From IMG/VR virus record IMGVR_UViG_3300031951_009668, positions 1 to 31,917 of that record: a stretch of DNA of 31,917 bases. One strand, given 5' to 3'. The stretch's first letter is position 1. Every line of letters begins with the position of its first letter. The position numbers and the translations under genes are program-made. Positions 21,137-29,406 of the stretch are shown in pieces. Source of the stretch: a virus. Under the pieces are notes generated by a model, which worked only from the letters and a program-made list of their open reading frames with translations, was not told the DNA's origin and did not search any database.

Positions 21137-23373
21137 TATTTCTGTTACTACCTTTATCAACATTTTCGCAAGATACATTATTTAACAAAGTCCTTTCAGA
21201 AGTGACTGTAAAATCTGCCGGTCAAAGGATAACCGAAGCATCCATTGTAAGAAGTATTCGTAATTCAAATGTAGTATCCGATGGATTATCAGTTGAGTTT
21301 ATTAAAAAAACACCCGATAGAACCGTTGGTGATGCACTTAAAAGAGTAAGCGGTGTTACTATTCAAAACGATAAGTTTGTATTGGTAAGAGGATTAGCAG
21401 ACCGTTACAATTCTGCTATGTTAAATAAAACTCTACTGCCATCAACCGAACCAGATAGGAGAGCATTTTCATTTGATATAATTCCTACATCCCTAATTGA
21501 TAATATAATCATAGCTAAATCAGCTTCAGCAAATCTACCTGGTGATTGGAGTGGTGGATTGGTGCAAGTTTCTACAAAAGAAGTTTCCAACAATTTTTTC
21601 AATATCTCATTGGGAAGTGGTTGGGGTTCGGTTTCATCTCTTAAAGATTTTAAGTTAGTTCAAGCTACTGAATTTCCTTCCACATTCCCATCCACTTATC
21701 GTTTCCGAATAAGCCCAAACATTGAAAGGAGAGCATTTACAAAGTTAATAGGTTCACCAACAACCGAAGGGTTTACATCTCCACTTAATACAAATGGAGC
21801 ACTTTCATTTGGATATAAGAAGGGTAAGTTTAATGCTTTACTTAGTTCTACAATACGAAACTCATTCAATCTAAACTATATTGAAAGAACTGATTATCAA
21901 TCTTCAACTGAATTGGCATACGATTACAAAGATACACTTTACTCAAAAAGATTTCAAGCAAATGGATTACTTAACTTAACTTATTTGGGTGAAAACCGAT
22001 ATAGTTGGAAAACATTAGTAAGTTATCAAACTGATGACTCGTATATGAATAGAGTTGGTGAGAACTATGATAATGTTCAGAATGTATTAAGTAATTCTTC
22101 TAATCATATCCGCAACTTTGTTCTTAATTCACAATTAGACGGTAAGATTAAGACATGGGATTTTAATGTAGGATATAATTTTATTTTTAGAGAACAACCT
22201 GATTATAGAGTTAATCCAATTACAAAATCATTGGGTGTAAACGAACCATATGCAACCGCATGGAGAGACACATATCGTTTCTGGTCAATTATGGATGAGA
22301 ACGGAATGAATGGTAACATTAACAAAGATTTTGGTAAGATAAAAGTTGGTGGTGGTTATCTAAAAAAGATTAGAGGATTTAACGCAAGAGTTTTTAGATA
22401 TACCGCAGTTGATATGTTGGATGAAATAACAAACAACACCGATAGATACACCGCAGATTTTGATTTAGGTAATGGTTATGTAATGTATGATGGTGAGTGG
22501 GGTAAATGGAAATTGAATAGTGGATTGAGAACTGAATATAATATCTTTAGAGTTAATACATCTGATTTTAGCGGAATACAAATAAATGTAGATAGAGAGT
22601 ATTTGGATTTGTTACCTTCATTAAATCTTTCATACAACGAAGAAAAAAGTAAGTATAGATTTTCAATGAGTAAAACATTAGCAAGACCTGAATTTAGAGA
22701 AGTGGCTAATTTTGCTTATTATGATTTTGTAAGAAACGCACAATTATTGGGTAATTCAAATCTTAAAAAATCTGACATCTATAATGTAGACCTTAAATGG
22801 GAATACTATCCATCAAATAAAGAAAGTATATTCATTTCTGCGTTTGGTAAAAACTTTGTAAATCCAATTGAACAAATAGTAGCGGATGGTTCAGTTCCTT
22901 CCAATCTTCTTTTAACTTACACAAATCCAAAACAAGCAACAATATATGGTGTAGAATTGGAAATCAGAAAAAAGATAAATGGTTGGTTTGATTTTTATAC
23001 AAACACTTCGGTAATGAATTCGCAAGTAAATGCAAATGGAATTAGAAGACAATTGCAAGGACAATCAAACTATGTTATTAATTCTGGTATAAACATACAT
23101 AAGAAAAATGAAACATTAAATATTTCATATAATAGAGTTGGAGATAGAATATCAGCAGTTGGTTTCCAAGGTTACTCTGATATTTTTGAAAACGCTAGAG
23201 ATGTAATAGATATTGTGTTTCTACATAAATTAAAAAAAGGAGAACTTAAATTTGCGGTAGCAGATATACTTGCACAACCATCGGTTTATTATCAAAAGTT
23301 ACAAACAAAACGAAATTTGATAAAAACAAACAACGAACAAACAATTTCATTAACATTAAATTTAACACTATGA
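21121..23373 (+). CDS. TonB-dependent outer-membrane receptor
   Basis: The 750-residue protein has a signal peptide (FLLFLLLPLSTFS before QDT) and a TonB-box-like EVTVKSAG. A plug domain covers about residues 25-150 (TVGDALKRVSGVTIQND, FVLVRGLADRYNSAML, LIDNIIIAKSASANLPGDW, GGLVQVSTK). A 22-strand-type barrel rich in alternating aromatic residues follows, ending NEQTISLTLNLTL. Unlike many Bacteroidota receptors it lacks the N-terminal carboxypeptidase-regulatory-like domain. Such receptors import siderophores, B12, glycans or other ligands across the outer membrane using TonB/ExbBD. The substrate is unknown. It overlaps the following lipoprotein gene (ATGA). Finding one in a phage is unusual. 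Confidence 0.88.
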   Translation: MRAFLLFLLLPLSTFSQDTLFNKVLSEVTVKSAGQRITEASIVRSIRNSNVVSDGLSVEFIKKTPDRTVGDALKRVSGVTIQNDKFVLVRGLADRYNSAMLNKTLLPSTEPDRRAFSFDIIPTSLIDNIIIAKSASANLPGDWSGGLVQVSTKEVSNNFFNISLGSGWGSVSSLKDFKLVQATEFPSTFPSTYRFRISPNIERRAFTKLIGSPTTEGFTSPLNTNGALSFGYKKGKFNALLSSTIRNSFNLNYIERTDYQSSTELAYDYKDTLYSKRFQANGLLNLTYLGENRYSWKTLVSYQTDDSYMNRVGENYDNVQNVLSNSSNHIRNFVLNSQLDGKIKTWDFNVGYNFIFREQPDYRVNPITKSLGVNEPYATAWRDTYRFWSIMDENGMNGNINKDFGKIKVGGGYLKKIRGFNARVFRYTAVDMLDEITNNTDRYTADFDLGNGYVMYDGEWGKWKLNSGLRTEYNIFRVNTSDFSGIQINVDREYLDLLPSLNLSYNEEKSKYRFSMSKTLARPEFREVANFAYYDFVRNAQLLGNSNLKKSDIYNVDLKWEYYPSNKESIFISAFGKNFVNPIEQIVADGSVPSNLLLTYTNPKQATIYGVELEIRKKINGWFDFYTNTSVMNSQVNANGIRRQLQGQSNYVINSGINIHKKNETLNISYNRVGDRISAVGFQGYSDIFENARDVIDIVFLHKLKKGELKFAVADILAQPSVYYQKLQTKRNLIKTNNEQTISLTLNLTL

Positions 23374-24566
23374 GAAAATTATTAGGACTTATTTTAATCT
23401 TAGGATTATTCAGTTGCGAAAAAAATTTAGGTGGATATGAACCGCCTGTAAATGTTCCCCTTTCAACAACATTAAGTGGAACATACAAAGAAACTATCAC
23501 ACTAACCGCAGATAAAGTGTGGATATTAAAAGGATATGTTTATATCACAAATGGTTCACAATTAAGAATTCAACCGGGTACAAAGATTGTATCTGATGTT
23601 GCTGAAAAGGGTGCATTGTGTATCGAAAGAGGTGCACAAATAATTGCGGAAGGAACTGCACAAAAGCCAATCGTATTTACATCAGGAAAACCAGATGGTG
23701 AGAAAGCACCTGGTGATTGGGGTGGTATTGTAATATTGGGTATAGCTCCAACTAATAGAACATCAGAACCAACTATTGAAGGTGGTATTGGTAGACCTTA
23801 TGGTGGTACACTACCTGCTGATAATAGTGGTGTTCTAAAATATGTAAGAATTGAATACGCTGGAATCGCAGCAATGCCAAACTCCGAAATTAACGCACTA
23901 ACATTGGGTGGTGTTGGTAGTGGAACAATCATTGAGAATGTTCAAACTATTTACGCTAACGATGATGCATTTGAATTTTTTGGTGGAACTGTAAATGCTA
24001 AAAACTTATATGCATTCGCAACCGCAGATGATGATTTTGACTTTGATTTTGGATATACTGGAACTATTACAAATGGTGTGGCAAAGAGAGACCCACAATT
24101 TGTAGATAACGGAGATGCTGGAAATGGTATTGAGTGTGATAACGATGGAACAGGTTCAACCGCAACTCCATATACACATCCAAAACTATTCAATATGATT
24201 TTAGTTGGACCTAATACCTCAACTGCATTAGCAAACCATAACTTAGGTTTAAGATTTAGGAGAGGGACTCAATTCACAATGAAGAATAGTGTAATTTGGG
24301 GATGGATGAAAGGTGGATTGAGTTTAGAAAGTAATGAAACAGCACAATTCGTAAAAGATGGTGTTTCTGTATTTGAAAACAATTCAGTAGGAACATTTAA
24401 TCCTACCCTAAACTTTATCAGTAGAGCAACCACAATTTTAACAAATGAACAACTTAAAACTTTAGCATTAGGTAAAGGTAATAAGGAAATAGATGTGGTA
24501 ATACCTGAATTAGATAAACCAATATGGGTTAATGGATGGACTAGATTTCCAACAAAAGGTAATTAA
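23370..24566 (+). CDS. Parallel beta-helix surface lipoprotein, receptor partner
   Basis: The 398-residue product has an SPII signal ending LFSC, then EKNLGGYEPP. The repeated short strands (LRIQPGTKIV, AQIIAEGTAQKPIVFTSG, DWGGIVILGIAPTNR, GVLKYVRIEYAGIA, DDAFEFFGGTVNAKNLYAF, ADDDFDFDFGYTG) are those of a right-handed beta-helix family common in Bacteroidota. Members are often misannotated as 'multidrug transporter' and are frequently encoded next to TonB-dependent receptors. The Asp-rich DDDFDFDF segment may bind metal. The ATGA overlap with the receptor indicates coupled translation and suggests a two-part uptake or binding unit like SusCD. Confidence 0.8.
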   Translation: MRKLLGLILILGLFSCEKNLGGYEPPVNVPLSTTLSGTYKETITLTADKVWILKGYVYITNGSQLRIQPGTKIVSDVAEKGALCIERGAQIIAEGTAQKPIVFTSGKPDGEKAPGDWGGIVILGIAPTNRTSEPTIEGGIGRPYGGTLPADNSGVLKYVRIEYAGIAAMPNSEINALTLGGVGSGTIIENVQTIYANDDAFEFFGGTVNAKNLYAFATADDDFDFDFGYTGTITNGVAKRDPQFVDNGDAGNGIECDNDGTGSTATPYTHPKLFNMILVGPNTSTALANHNLGLRFRRGTQFTMKNSVIWGWMKGGLSLESNETAQFVKDGVSVFENNSVGTFNPTLNFISRATTILTNEQLKTLALGKGNKEIDVVIPELDKPIWVNGWTRFPTKGN

Positions 24567-24570
24567 AACG

Positions 24571-24597
24571 AAAGGGAGTACTAAACTCCCTTTTTTT
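24571..24597 (+). terminator. Rho-independent terminator after the receptor pair
   Basis: AAAGGGAGT (24571-24579) pairs with ACTCCCTTT (24585-24593) around ACTAA, then T7. ATATTTATA follows directly. Confidence 0.9.
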
Positions 24598-24606
24598 ATA
24601 TTTATA
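24598..24606 (+). promoter_or_regulatory. Candidate late-promoter element ATATTTATA
   Basis: The exact motif lies 19 nt before the ATG at 24626. Between them is a strong Shine-Dalgarno AAGGAGG, unusual for Bacteroidota genes. Confidence 0.6.
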
Positions 24607-24625
24607 GGTACAAAAAGGAGGACCT

Positions 24626-25447
24626 ATGAAAAAACTATTATTCTTAATAATGTTACTACCATTAGTTGCATTATCTCAAGTCTCCTCTTGGAGAACTAAT
24701 CCACCACAACCTAGAGTATCAACTCCATCTGTTCAAGGACAGAGAAGTGATATGAGTATGTGGAGAAACCAATCACCTAGAGAGTTTAATAGACCACAAA
24801 CAAAGCCTGGCTCAAACATCATCATCAACAACAATCCTTGGGGTTGGAACAATTGGGGATGGGGTTGGAATAGATGGGATATGTGGGGAGCACCTGGTTT
24901 CGGTTGGAACTTCTATACTCCTATGTGGTATTGGAATGATTGGGGATACCGTCAACCTGCAAGAGTATATGTTTACAATGATGGTAGGAAAGATACTATA
25001 AGAGGTAAAAAACCTATCATAAATTTTGGTTTACACAAAACAACAAACGAACAAATCGGTGGTTATTTCGCAGTTGGTAACAAAGGATATTTCATAATGG
25101 ATTTTGTTTCAACTTATGCAACTGACCGTTCTACTTTCTTTCCTTATGGTACAATTGGTAGAGTAGATTTCCCACTAATTTCAGACCTTAAAAAAGAAAG
25201 AACGTTTTATGTTGGTGGTGGTATCCGATACAAAAGAACCGGCTTCCATACAATGATAGGTGCTGGTAGAGAGATAGTAAGATGGAGAGGTAAAGATGCT
25301 TTGGGTGAAATAACTTTCCCTAAGTACAATTCAAATTTTGTTACAGCGAAGGTCGGTGTTATGTATGACATTAAAAACTTTACAATCAAGTTTGACACTG
25401 ACCCTATTAGAGATTATGTCCAATTTGGTTTAGGACTTAATTTCTAA
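24626..25447 (+). CDS. Exported Trp/Asn-rich protein with beta-barrel-like end
   Basis: The 273-residue product has a signal peptide (LLFLIMLLPLVALS before QVSSW). A low-complexity segment at about residues 20-108 is rich in Pro, Asn and especially Trp/Gly (NNPWGWNNWGWGWNRWDMWG). From about residue 130 the pattern turns to amphipathic beta strands (INFGLHKTTNEQIGGYFAVG, FYVGGGIRYKRTGFHTMIGA) and ends QFGLGLNF with a terminal Phe, like a small outer-membrane barrel. It is preceded by AAGGAGG, the clearest ribosome binding site in the window. It forms a transcript with the next gene, which has a similar barrel-like end. Confidence 0.6.
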   Translation: MKKLLFLIMLLPLVALSQVSSWRTNPPQPRVSTPSVQGQRSDMSMWRNQSPREFNRPQTKPGSNIIINNNPWGWNNWGWGWNRWDMWGAPGFGWNFYTPMWYWNDWGYRQPARVYVYNDGRKDTIRGKKPIINFGLHKTTNEQIGGYFAVGNKGYFIMDFVSTYATDRSTFFPYGTIGRVDFPLISDLKKERTFYVGGGIRYKRTGFHTMIGAGREIVRWRGKDALGEITFPKYNSNFVTAKVGVMYDIKNFTIKFDTDPIRDYVQFGLGLNF

Positions 25448-25448
25448 A

Positions 25449-26864
25449 ATGGTAAAATATCTAAGTATTTTTTTATTGGTATTAAGTTGCCTGTTCACAC
25501 AAAATGTGAGCGGGCAAACTTATACCCAATCCTATGTGGACAAGTGTACTGGTGAATTAAAGCTAGTTACAACACAAATGGTGAATGGTAACTATGTGGT
25601 ATCATTCTATAATCAGGTCAGAACATTTACTGCAACTGAAGTAATGAGTGGTGTTACACAGGCTTGGTTGACAACCGTTTACGCACAATATTCTACAATG
25701 GGTTGTCCTACTAATCAGGTGGTGCAACAAACTGTAAACCAAACTGTAAATCAGGCAACATCCCAAGCAGCATCAGCAGCGGCATCGGCAGCAAGTTCAG
25801 CTGCATCATCTGCTGCTAGTTCAGCCGCTTCATCATCAGCAAGTTCAGCAGCAAGCAGTTCCGCATCAGCGGCAGCATCTTCATCGGCTAGTTCTACACC
25901 ACCACCTACATCTTCATCATCAGGAAGCACTACTTCTGGAAGTTCTAGCAGTAGTTCTGGTTCATCTTCATCCAGCTCAAGCAGCTCATCATCTTCATCT
26001 TCTGAAACTAAATCGGAGAGTAGTAGTTCATCATCTTCATCAGAACAAAAGAGTGAACAAAAATCTGAGCAGAAGCAGGAAGAGCAAAAGAGTGAAAGTA
26101 AATCGGAAGAAAAGAAAGAAGAATCTAAATCCGAAGAAAAAAAGGAAGAAAAGAAAGAGGAGAAAAAAGAGGAAAAGAAGGATGATAAAAAGAAAGGAAA
26201 GAATGCAGTAAATCCTATGTTAGTTTCAGCAGATTTAGCAGGAACTCAAGATATGGAAGGAAAATATGCAGCATTGGCAAGTGTTGGTATATCTAAATCA
26301 TCTCTTATGGGTGATAAATCTTATTCTGCTACCGCACTTATTTGGAGTACGTTAGACCAATACGCAGTTAGTGGTGGTATGACAAAGATGGATTTTGAAG
26401 AAGGTAAATTAAATGGTATTCATTCATATTCAGTAACCGCAGCGTATCTGAAAGGAACTTGGATGCAAATGTTAGGATATACCTATGTAAAACCACATCC
26501 TAAATGGGGAACTTATGGATACAATGTTGGTGTTATTGCATTACAAATTAAAAATCCAATGACTCAAAAATATAATTTGAATTTGTTGACATCATTTGTG
26601 GGATTTTGGACTAAACCTTACCAAATCAATCGTAAAACCACAATTTCACCACAAATATTCTATATGAATTCACCAATTAGTTACAATCCATCAACAAAGG
26701 GAACATTGGTGACAAGAATACCTGGTTTTGTTGTGGGAAGTGGATATGATTTCAGACTTAGTAAAAGATTCGCATTTTCAGCAGCTTATAGGGCTGTATT
26801 ATCTTTAGAACCTAAGTTTACTATTATGAACAACTTCCAAATTGGTTCTAAATTGGTTTTGTAA
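25449..26864 (+). CDS. Exported protein with Ser/Ala and Lys/Glu repeats and a beta-barrel-like domain
   Basis: The 471-residue product has a signal peptide (IFLLVLSCLFTQNVSG before QTYTQS) and a small N-terminal domain with two Cys (C33, C86). A 145-residue low-complexity segment follows: Ala/Ser repeats (105-150), poly-Ser (155-200), then Lys/Glu/Ser and Lys/Glu repeats (200-250). The C-terminal 220 residues are amphipathic beta strands with aromatic girdles (YSATALIWSTLDQYAVSGG, GTYGYNVGVIALQI, FVVGSGYDFRLSKRFAFSAA) ending in QIGSKLVL, suggesting an outer-membrane barrel. The Ser run mixes TCA, TCT, AGC and AGT codons. Confidence 0.6.
   Translation: MVKYLSIFLLVLSCLFTQNVSGQTYTQSYVDKCTGELKLVTTQMVNGNYVVSFYNQVRTFTATEVMSGVTQAWLTTVYAQYSTMGCPTNQVVQQTVNQTVNQATSQAASAAASAASSAASSAASSAASSSASSAASSSASAAASSSASSTPPPTSSSSGSTTSGSSSSSSGSSSSSSSSSSSSSSETKSESSSSSSSSEQKSEQKSEQKQEEQKSESKSEEKKEESKSEEKKEEKKEEKKEEKKDDKKKGKNAVNPMLVSADLAGTQDMEGKYAALASVGISKSSLMGDKSYSATALIWSTLDQYAVSGGMTKMDFEEGKLNGIHSYSVTAAYLKGTWMQMLGYTYVKPHPKWGTYGYNVGVIALQIKNPMTQKYNLNLLTSFVGFWTKPYQINRKTTISPQIFYMNSPISYNPSTKGTLVTRIPGFVVGSGYDFRLSKRFAFSAAYRAVLSLEPKFTIMNNFQIGSKLVL
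25761..26201 (+). repeat. Low-complexity coding repeat (Ser/Ala then Lys/Glu)
   Basis: This internal part of the preceding gene encodes Ala/Ser, poly-Ser and Lys/Glu repeats. At DNA level it is a mixed, imperfect triplet repeat, with purine-rich GAA/AAA/AAG runs from about 26041 onward. Confidence 0.8.
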
Positions 26865-26873
26865 ATATTTATA
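26865..26873 (+). promoter_or_regulatory. Candidate late-promoter element ATATTTATA
   Basis: The exact motif starts one base after the stop of the preceding gene and lies 17 nt before the ATG at 26891. No terminator precedes it. Confidence 0.55.
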
Positions 26874-26890
26874 CACAAAAATAATACCTT

Positions 26891-27547
26891 ATGAAAAAAT
26901 TTGTTAATTTCAAAAACATTGCCATTGCCGCATTGGTAATTTGGATTTTATTACAATGGTTTAACCCAGGTGGAGTTATGCCAGGCGGAAGAACTATCAG
27001 AATTGATGGTAAAAAATACGAAGTTATAAAACATACGATAGATACTGTTGAAGTAGAGAAAGTAAAAGTAGTTACTAAGAAAGGAAAAGATATTGTACAT
27101 GAAGTAATTGATGTAGATACTTTAGTACTTAAAGAAATGATAAATGTAGATAGTGCAGCAATCCTTAAAGATTACTTAGCAAAGATTGTTTACAAAGATA
27201 CCCTAACTTTAGATGGTGGATTGGGAACTATTGCATTAACGGATACTATCACAAAGAATAGAATATTAGGTAGAACTTGGGATGCTAAAGTAAAAGAAAG
27301 AATCATCAAAGAAGAACTTATTGTTAAAGAACCTGCAAAAGCACAACTTTATTATGGTTTGAATGCTGGGTTTAACAAAGAAGATTATGTATCTGCAGTT
27401 GGAGCTGGTTTAATCTTAAAAACTAAAAAAGATAAAATTTATCAATTTGGTTTAGGTGTAAACAATAGAACTACTGATGGAACTAATGGTTCATTCTCAC
27501 CTTATGTTGGATTTGGTACTTATTGGAAAATTAAAGTTAAAAAATAA
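26891..27547 (+). CDS. Membrane-anchored envelope protein
   Basis: The 218-residue product has an N-terminal transmembrane segment at about residues 8-25 (NIAIAALVIWILLQWF) without a cleavage site. A valine/lysine/aspartate-rich, probably elongated helical or beta stalk follows (VEVEKVKVVTKKGKDIV). The C-terminal domain contains barrel-like strands (YYGLNAGFNKEDYVSAVGAG, YQFGLGVNN, FSPYVGFGTYWKI). It could span the periplasm. It was not recognised as a named family. Its stop overlaps the first of the leader-bearing genes (TAATG). Confidence 0.5.
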   Translation: MKKFVNFKNIAIAALVIWILLQWFNPGGVMPGGRTIRIDGKKYEVIKHTIDTVEVEKVKVVTKKGKDIVHEVIDVDTLVLKEMINVDSAAILKDYLAKIVYKDTLTLDGGLGTIALTDTITKNRILGRTWDAKVKERIIKEELIVKEPAKAQLYYGLNAGFNKEDYVSAVGAGLILKTKKDKIYQFGLGVNNRTTDGTNGSFSPYVGFGTYWKIKVKK

Positions 27548-27819
27548 TGATAAAGCTAACACAAATTAACGAAGCATCGGAAGTGATGTATAAAGAATTG
27601 AAACCAGTTCATCAAAAGCAGGTTCAAGCATTTGAAAAAATCATAGGTGGAAAGCACTCTCAAATATTTGATGGTATTCACGGAATGATTGTTGATATAG
27701 AAGCAAGTGGTAACTTTGGTAGCGGATATAGATTTGATGCTAATACACTAAAAAAGTTATTAGCACTTAAAGTTCGTTGGATAGAAGCTGATGGTGATTT
27801 AGTAACAATAGCATTTTAA
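27547..27819 (+). CDS. Leader-bearing small protein 3
   Basis: The 90-residue protein begins MIKLTQINEA, a one-residue-shorter form of the shared leader that still ends I-N-E. The body (VQAFEKIIGGKHSQIFDGIH, then FGSGYRFDANTLKKLLALK) looks like a compact alpha/beta fold. It was not recognised. It starts the densest leader cluster; the next gene begins after 1 nt. Confidence 0.55.
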   Translation: MIKLTQINEASEVMYKELKPVHQKQVQAFEKIIGGKHSQIFDGIHGMIVDIEASGNFGSGYRFDANTLKKLLALKVRWIEADGDLVTIAF

Positions 27820-27820
27820 T

Positions 27821-28168
27821 ATGATAAAGTTAAAAGATTTAATAACAGAAGCAAAATCAGATTATCAAGTATATCATAAAACATACTCAGCAGCAATAGC
27901 TACAGCTAAAGCATATGCGGAGAAAAAAGGATATGAAGTTGATGATGAAGATTCTTTTAGAAAAATAGGAATGGGCCCTAGAAAACCATCTGCTGGTAAG
28001 ACAAATAGATTTTCAATTGAATTAACTAAAGATGGAAAACCACAAAAGAAAATGCTACATATTCAAGTTTATAATATGGGTACTTTCAAAAGAGATTCTG
28101 ATGGTTCTTTAGTTAGAAGTATGTATGGTGGGCAAAACGAATATGAACTAAACGCTTACATCAACTAA
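27821..28168 (+). CDS. Leader-bearing small protein 4
   Basis: The 115-residue protein begins MIKLKDLITE (L-I-T-E). The body contains YHKTYSAAIATAKAYAEKKG, GMGPRKPSAGKTNRFSIELT and a C-terminal strand YELNAYIN, a combination I recall from several T4-like marine phage hypothetical proteins. The basic GPRKPSAGKTNR segment could contact nucleic acid. The stop overlaps the next start (TAATG). Confidence 0.6.
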   Translation: MIKLKDLITEAKSDYQVYHKTYSAAIATAKAYAEKKGYEVDDEDSFRKIGMGPRKPSAGKTNRFSIELTKDGKPQKKMLHIQVYNMGTFKRDSDGSLVRSMYGGQNEYELNAYIN

Positions 28169-28482
28169 TGATATTACTTAAAGACATATTAGGAGAAGAC
28201 CTTCGTAAGTGGTTTGGTAAGGGCAAGACTGGTTCTACAACTGGTGGTGGTTGGGATAGATACAATGCACAAGGTAAGAAGGTTGGTAAGTGTGGTGATT
28301 CAAAAGCAGGAGACCCATACGCAGCTTGCCTATCAAAAGAAAAAGCAGCTAAGTTAGGACCTGATGGTAGAGCGGCATTTGTAAAAAGAAAAAGAGCTGC
28401 ACAATCAAAAGCAGGAGATGCTAAGAAAGGCGGTGAAAAATCAAAAGGTCAAAAACCAACATTTGTTAAGACAGGTGCATAA
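28168..28482 (+). CDS. Leader-bearing small basic protein 5
   Basis: The 104-residue product begins MILLKDILGE (I-L-G-E), followed by DLRKWFGKGKTGSTTGGGWD. It is strongly basic, glycine-rich and carries two cysteines (GKCGD, AACLSKEKAAKLG) with a lysine-rich, probably unstructured tail. Similar small basic Gly/Cys proteins occur in large phages and giant viruses. Binding of the packaged genome is plausible and fits an internal head protein. The stop overlaps the next start. Confidence 0.6.
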   Translation: MILLKDILGEDLRKWFGKGKTGSTTGGGWDRYNAQGKKVGKCGDSKAGDPYAACLSKEKAAKLGPDGRAAFVKRKRAAQSKAGDAKKGGEKSKGQKPTFVKTGA

Positions 28483-29099
28483 TGATTTCACTAAAAAAGA
28501 TATTATCAGAGGTTGGAGAAGGTTCAGCAAAACCATTTTCATACAATAGAAAAGGTAATTTCAGTTCATTTTTCAAATCACTAAAAACGGCATCAACAAT
28601 TGACAAATATACAAAGCAAAAAGATTTTGTGTATGAAGTAATTGGTGATAAGTCTCGTTATTTGGTAAAATTTGCTTGTATTTTAAGAAAAAAGAACCCT
28701 ATGATTTTGGTATTACCTGGTCAAAAAAGAAAAGACCCACCAAAAGATAAATACGAAATGGAAGTTTCAATTGGATTTAATGTAAAGAGAGCAAGGGATG
28801 AATATGAAACCGGTTTTGGAGAAATGTATAGTTTAATGGCTACTGTAATTGAAACTATAAAAGATTTTGTGAAAGGTGTTGATGATGATATTAAGGTAAA
28901 TGGAATTCACATTTATCCAAAAGCAGATTTCAAAGGACTTGAAAGTGATGTTGATTCAAAAAGAGGTAGAATATATTTATCTTATATTAAGAAGAATATA
29001 GGAAAACTACCAGGCAAATGGTCAGCATTTCAATACAATGATAGAATTGAAGTAAGAAATGGTGATTGGACTGGTAATGATATAATAGCAAAAAGTTAA
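28482..29099 (+). CDS. Leader-bearing protein 6
   Basis: The 205-residue protein begins MISLKKILSE (I-L-S-E). The mature part reads as an alpha/beta domain with several basic patches (YLVKFACILRKKNPMILVLP, KVNGIHIYPKADFKGLE, RGRIYLSYIKKNIGKLPG). No family or active site was recognised. It is the largest soluble member of the leader group. It sits between two small basic members with a TAATG overlap upstream and 3 nt downstream. Confidence 0.55.
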   Translation: MISLKKILSEVGEGSAKPFSYNRKGNFSSFFKSLKTASTIDKYTKQKDFVYEVIGDKSRYLVKFACILRKKNPMILVLPGQKRKDPPKDKYEMEVSIGFNVKRARDEYETGFGEMYSLMATVIETIKDFVKGVDDDIKVNGIHIYPKADFKGLESDVDSKRGRIYLSYIKKNIGKLPGKWSAFQYNDRIEVRNGDWTGNDIIAKS

Positions 29100-29102
29100 A
29101 CT

Positions 29103-29405
29103 ATGATAAAGCTAACCGATATAATTAATGAAAAATGGAGCCAGAAGTATAAGCGCTCTATTGATTGTAACAACCCAAAAGGATTCTCACAAAAAGCACA
29201 TTGTCAGGGTAGAAAGAAAAACGAGTTGGTAGAAGAAGCTTTAGAATTATTTTTAGAAAAGAATTGTCCAACTGACCCAGAAAAGTGGTCAGCATCAAAA
29301 GCGGCAGCTAAAAGAAAGTTTGATGTATATCCATCAGCATATGCAAATGGATGGGCTGCAAAAAATTACAAATCAAAAGGTGGTGGTTGGAAGACCTGTA
29401 AATAA
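29103..29405 (+). CDS. Leader-bearing DUF5872-like protein 7
   Basis: The 100-residue protein begins MIKLTDIINE (I-I-N-E). A CNNPKGFSQKAHCQGRKK segment with two Cys follows. The end KRKFDVYPSAYANGWAAKNY is what I know as the DUF5872-type signature in phages and large DNA viruses. Function is unknown. The basic composition suggests nucleic-acid contact. The next leader-bearing gene starts 1 nt after its stop. Confidence 0.65.
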   Translation: MIKLTDIINEKWSQKYKRSIDCNNPKGFSQKAHCQGRKKNELVEEALELFLEKNCPTDPEKWSASKAAAKRKFDVYPSAYANGWAAKNYKSKGGGWKTCK

Positions 29406-29406
29406 T

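Noticed and set aside
10911-26864. The region is a piece of bacterial chromosome joined to phage sequence
   Set aside because: The same terminator-ATATTTATA cassettes, gene packing and composition run through both phage-typical and host-like genes, and leader-bearing phage genes sit on both sides of the TonB receptor. A chimera cannot be fully excluded without reads.
29320-29406. 29-residue N-terminal extension of the leader-bearing membrane protein
   Set aside because: It lies wholly within the preceding gene in another frame, and the internal ATG at 29407 restores the shared leader exactly.
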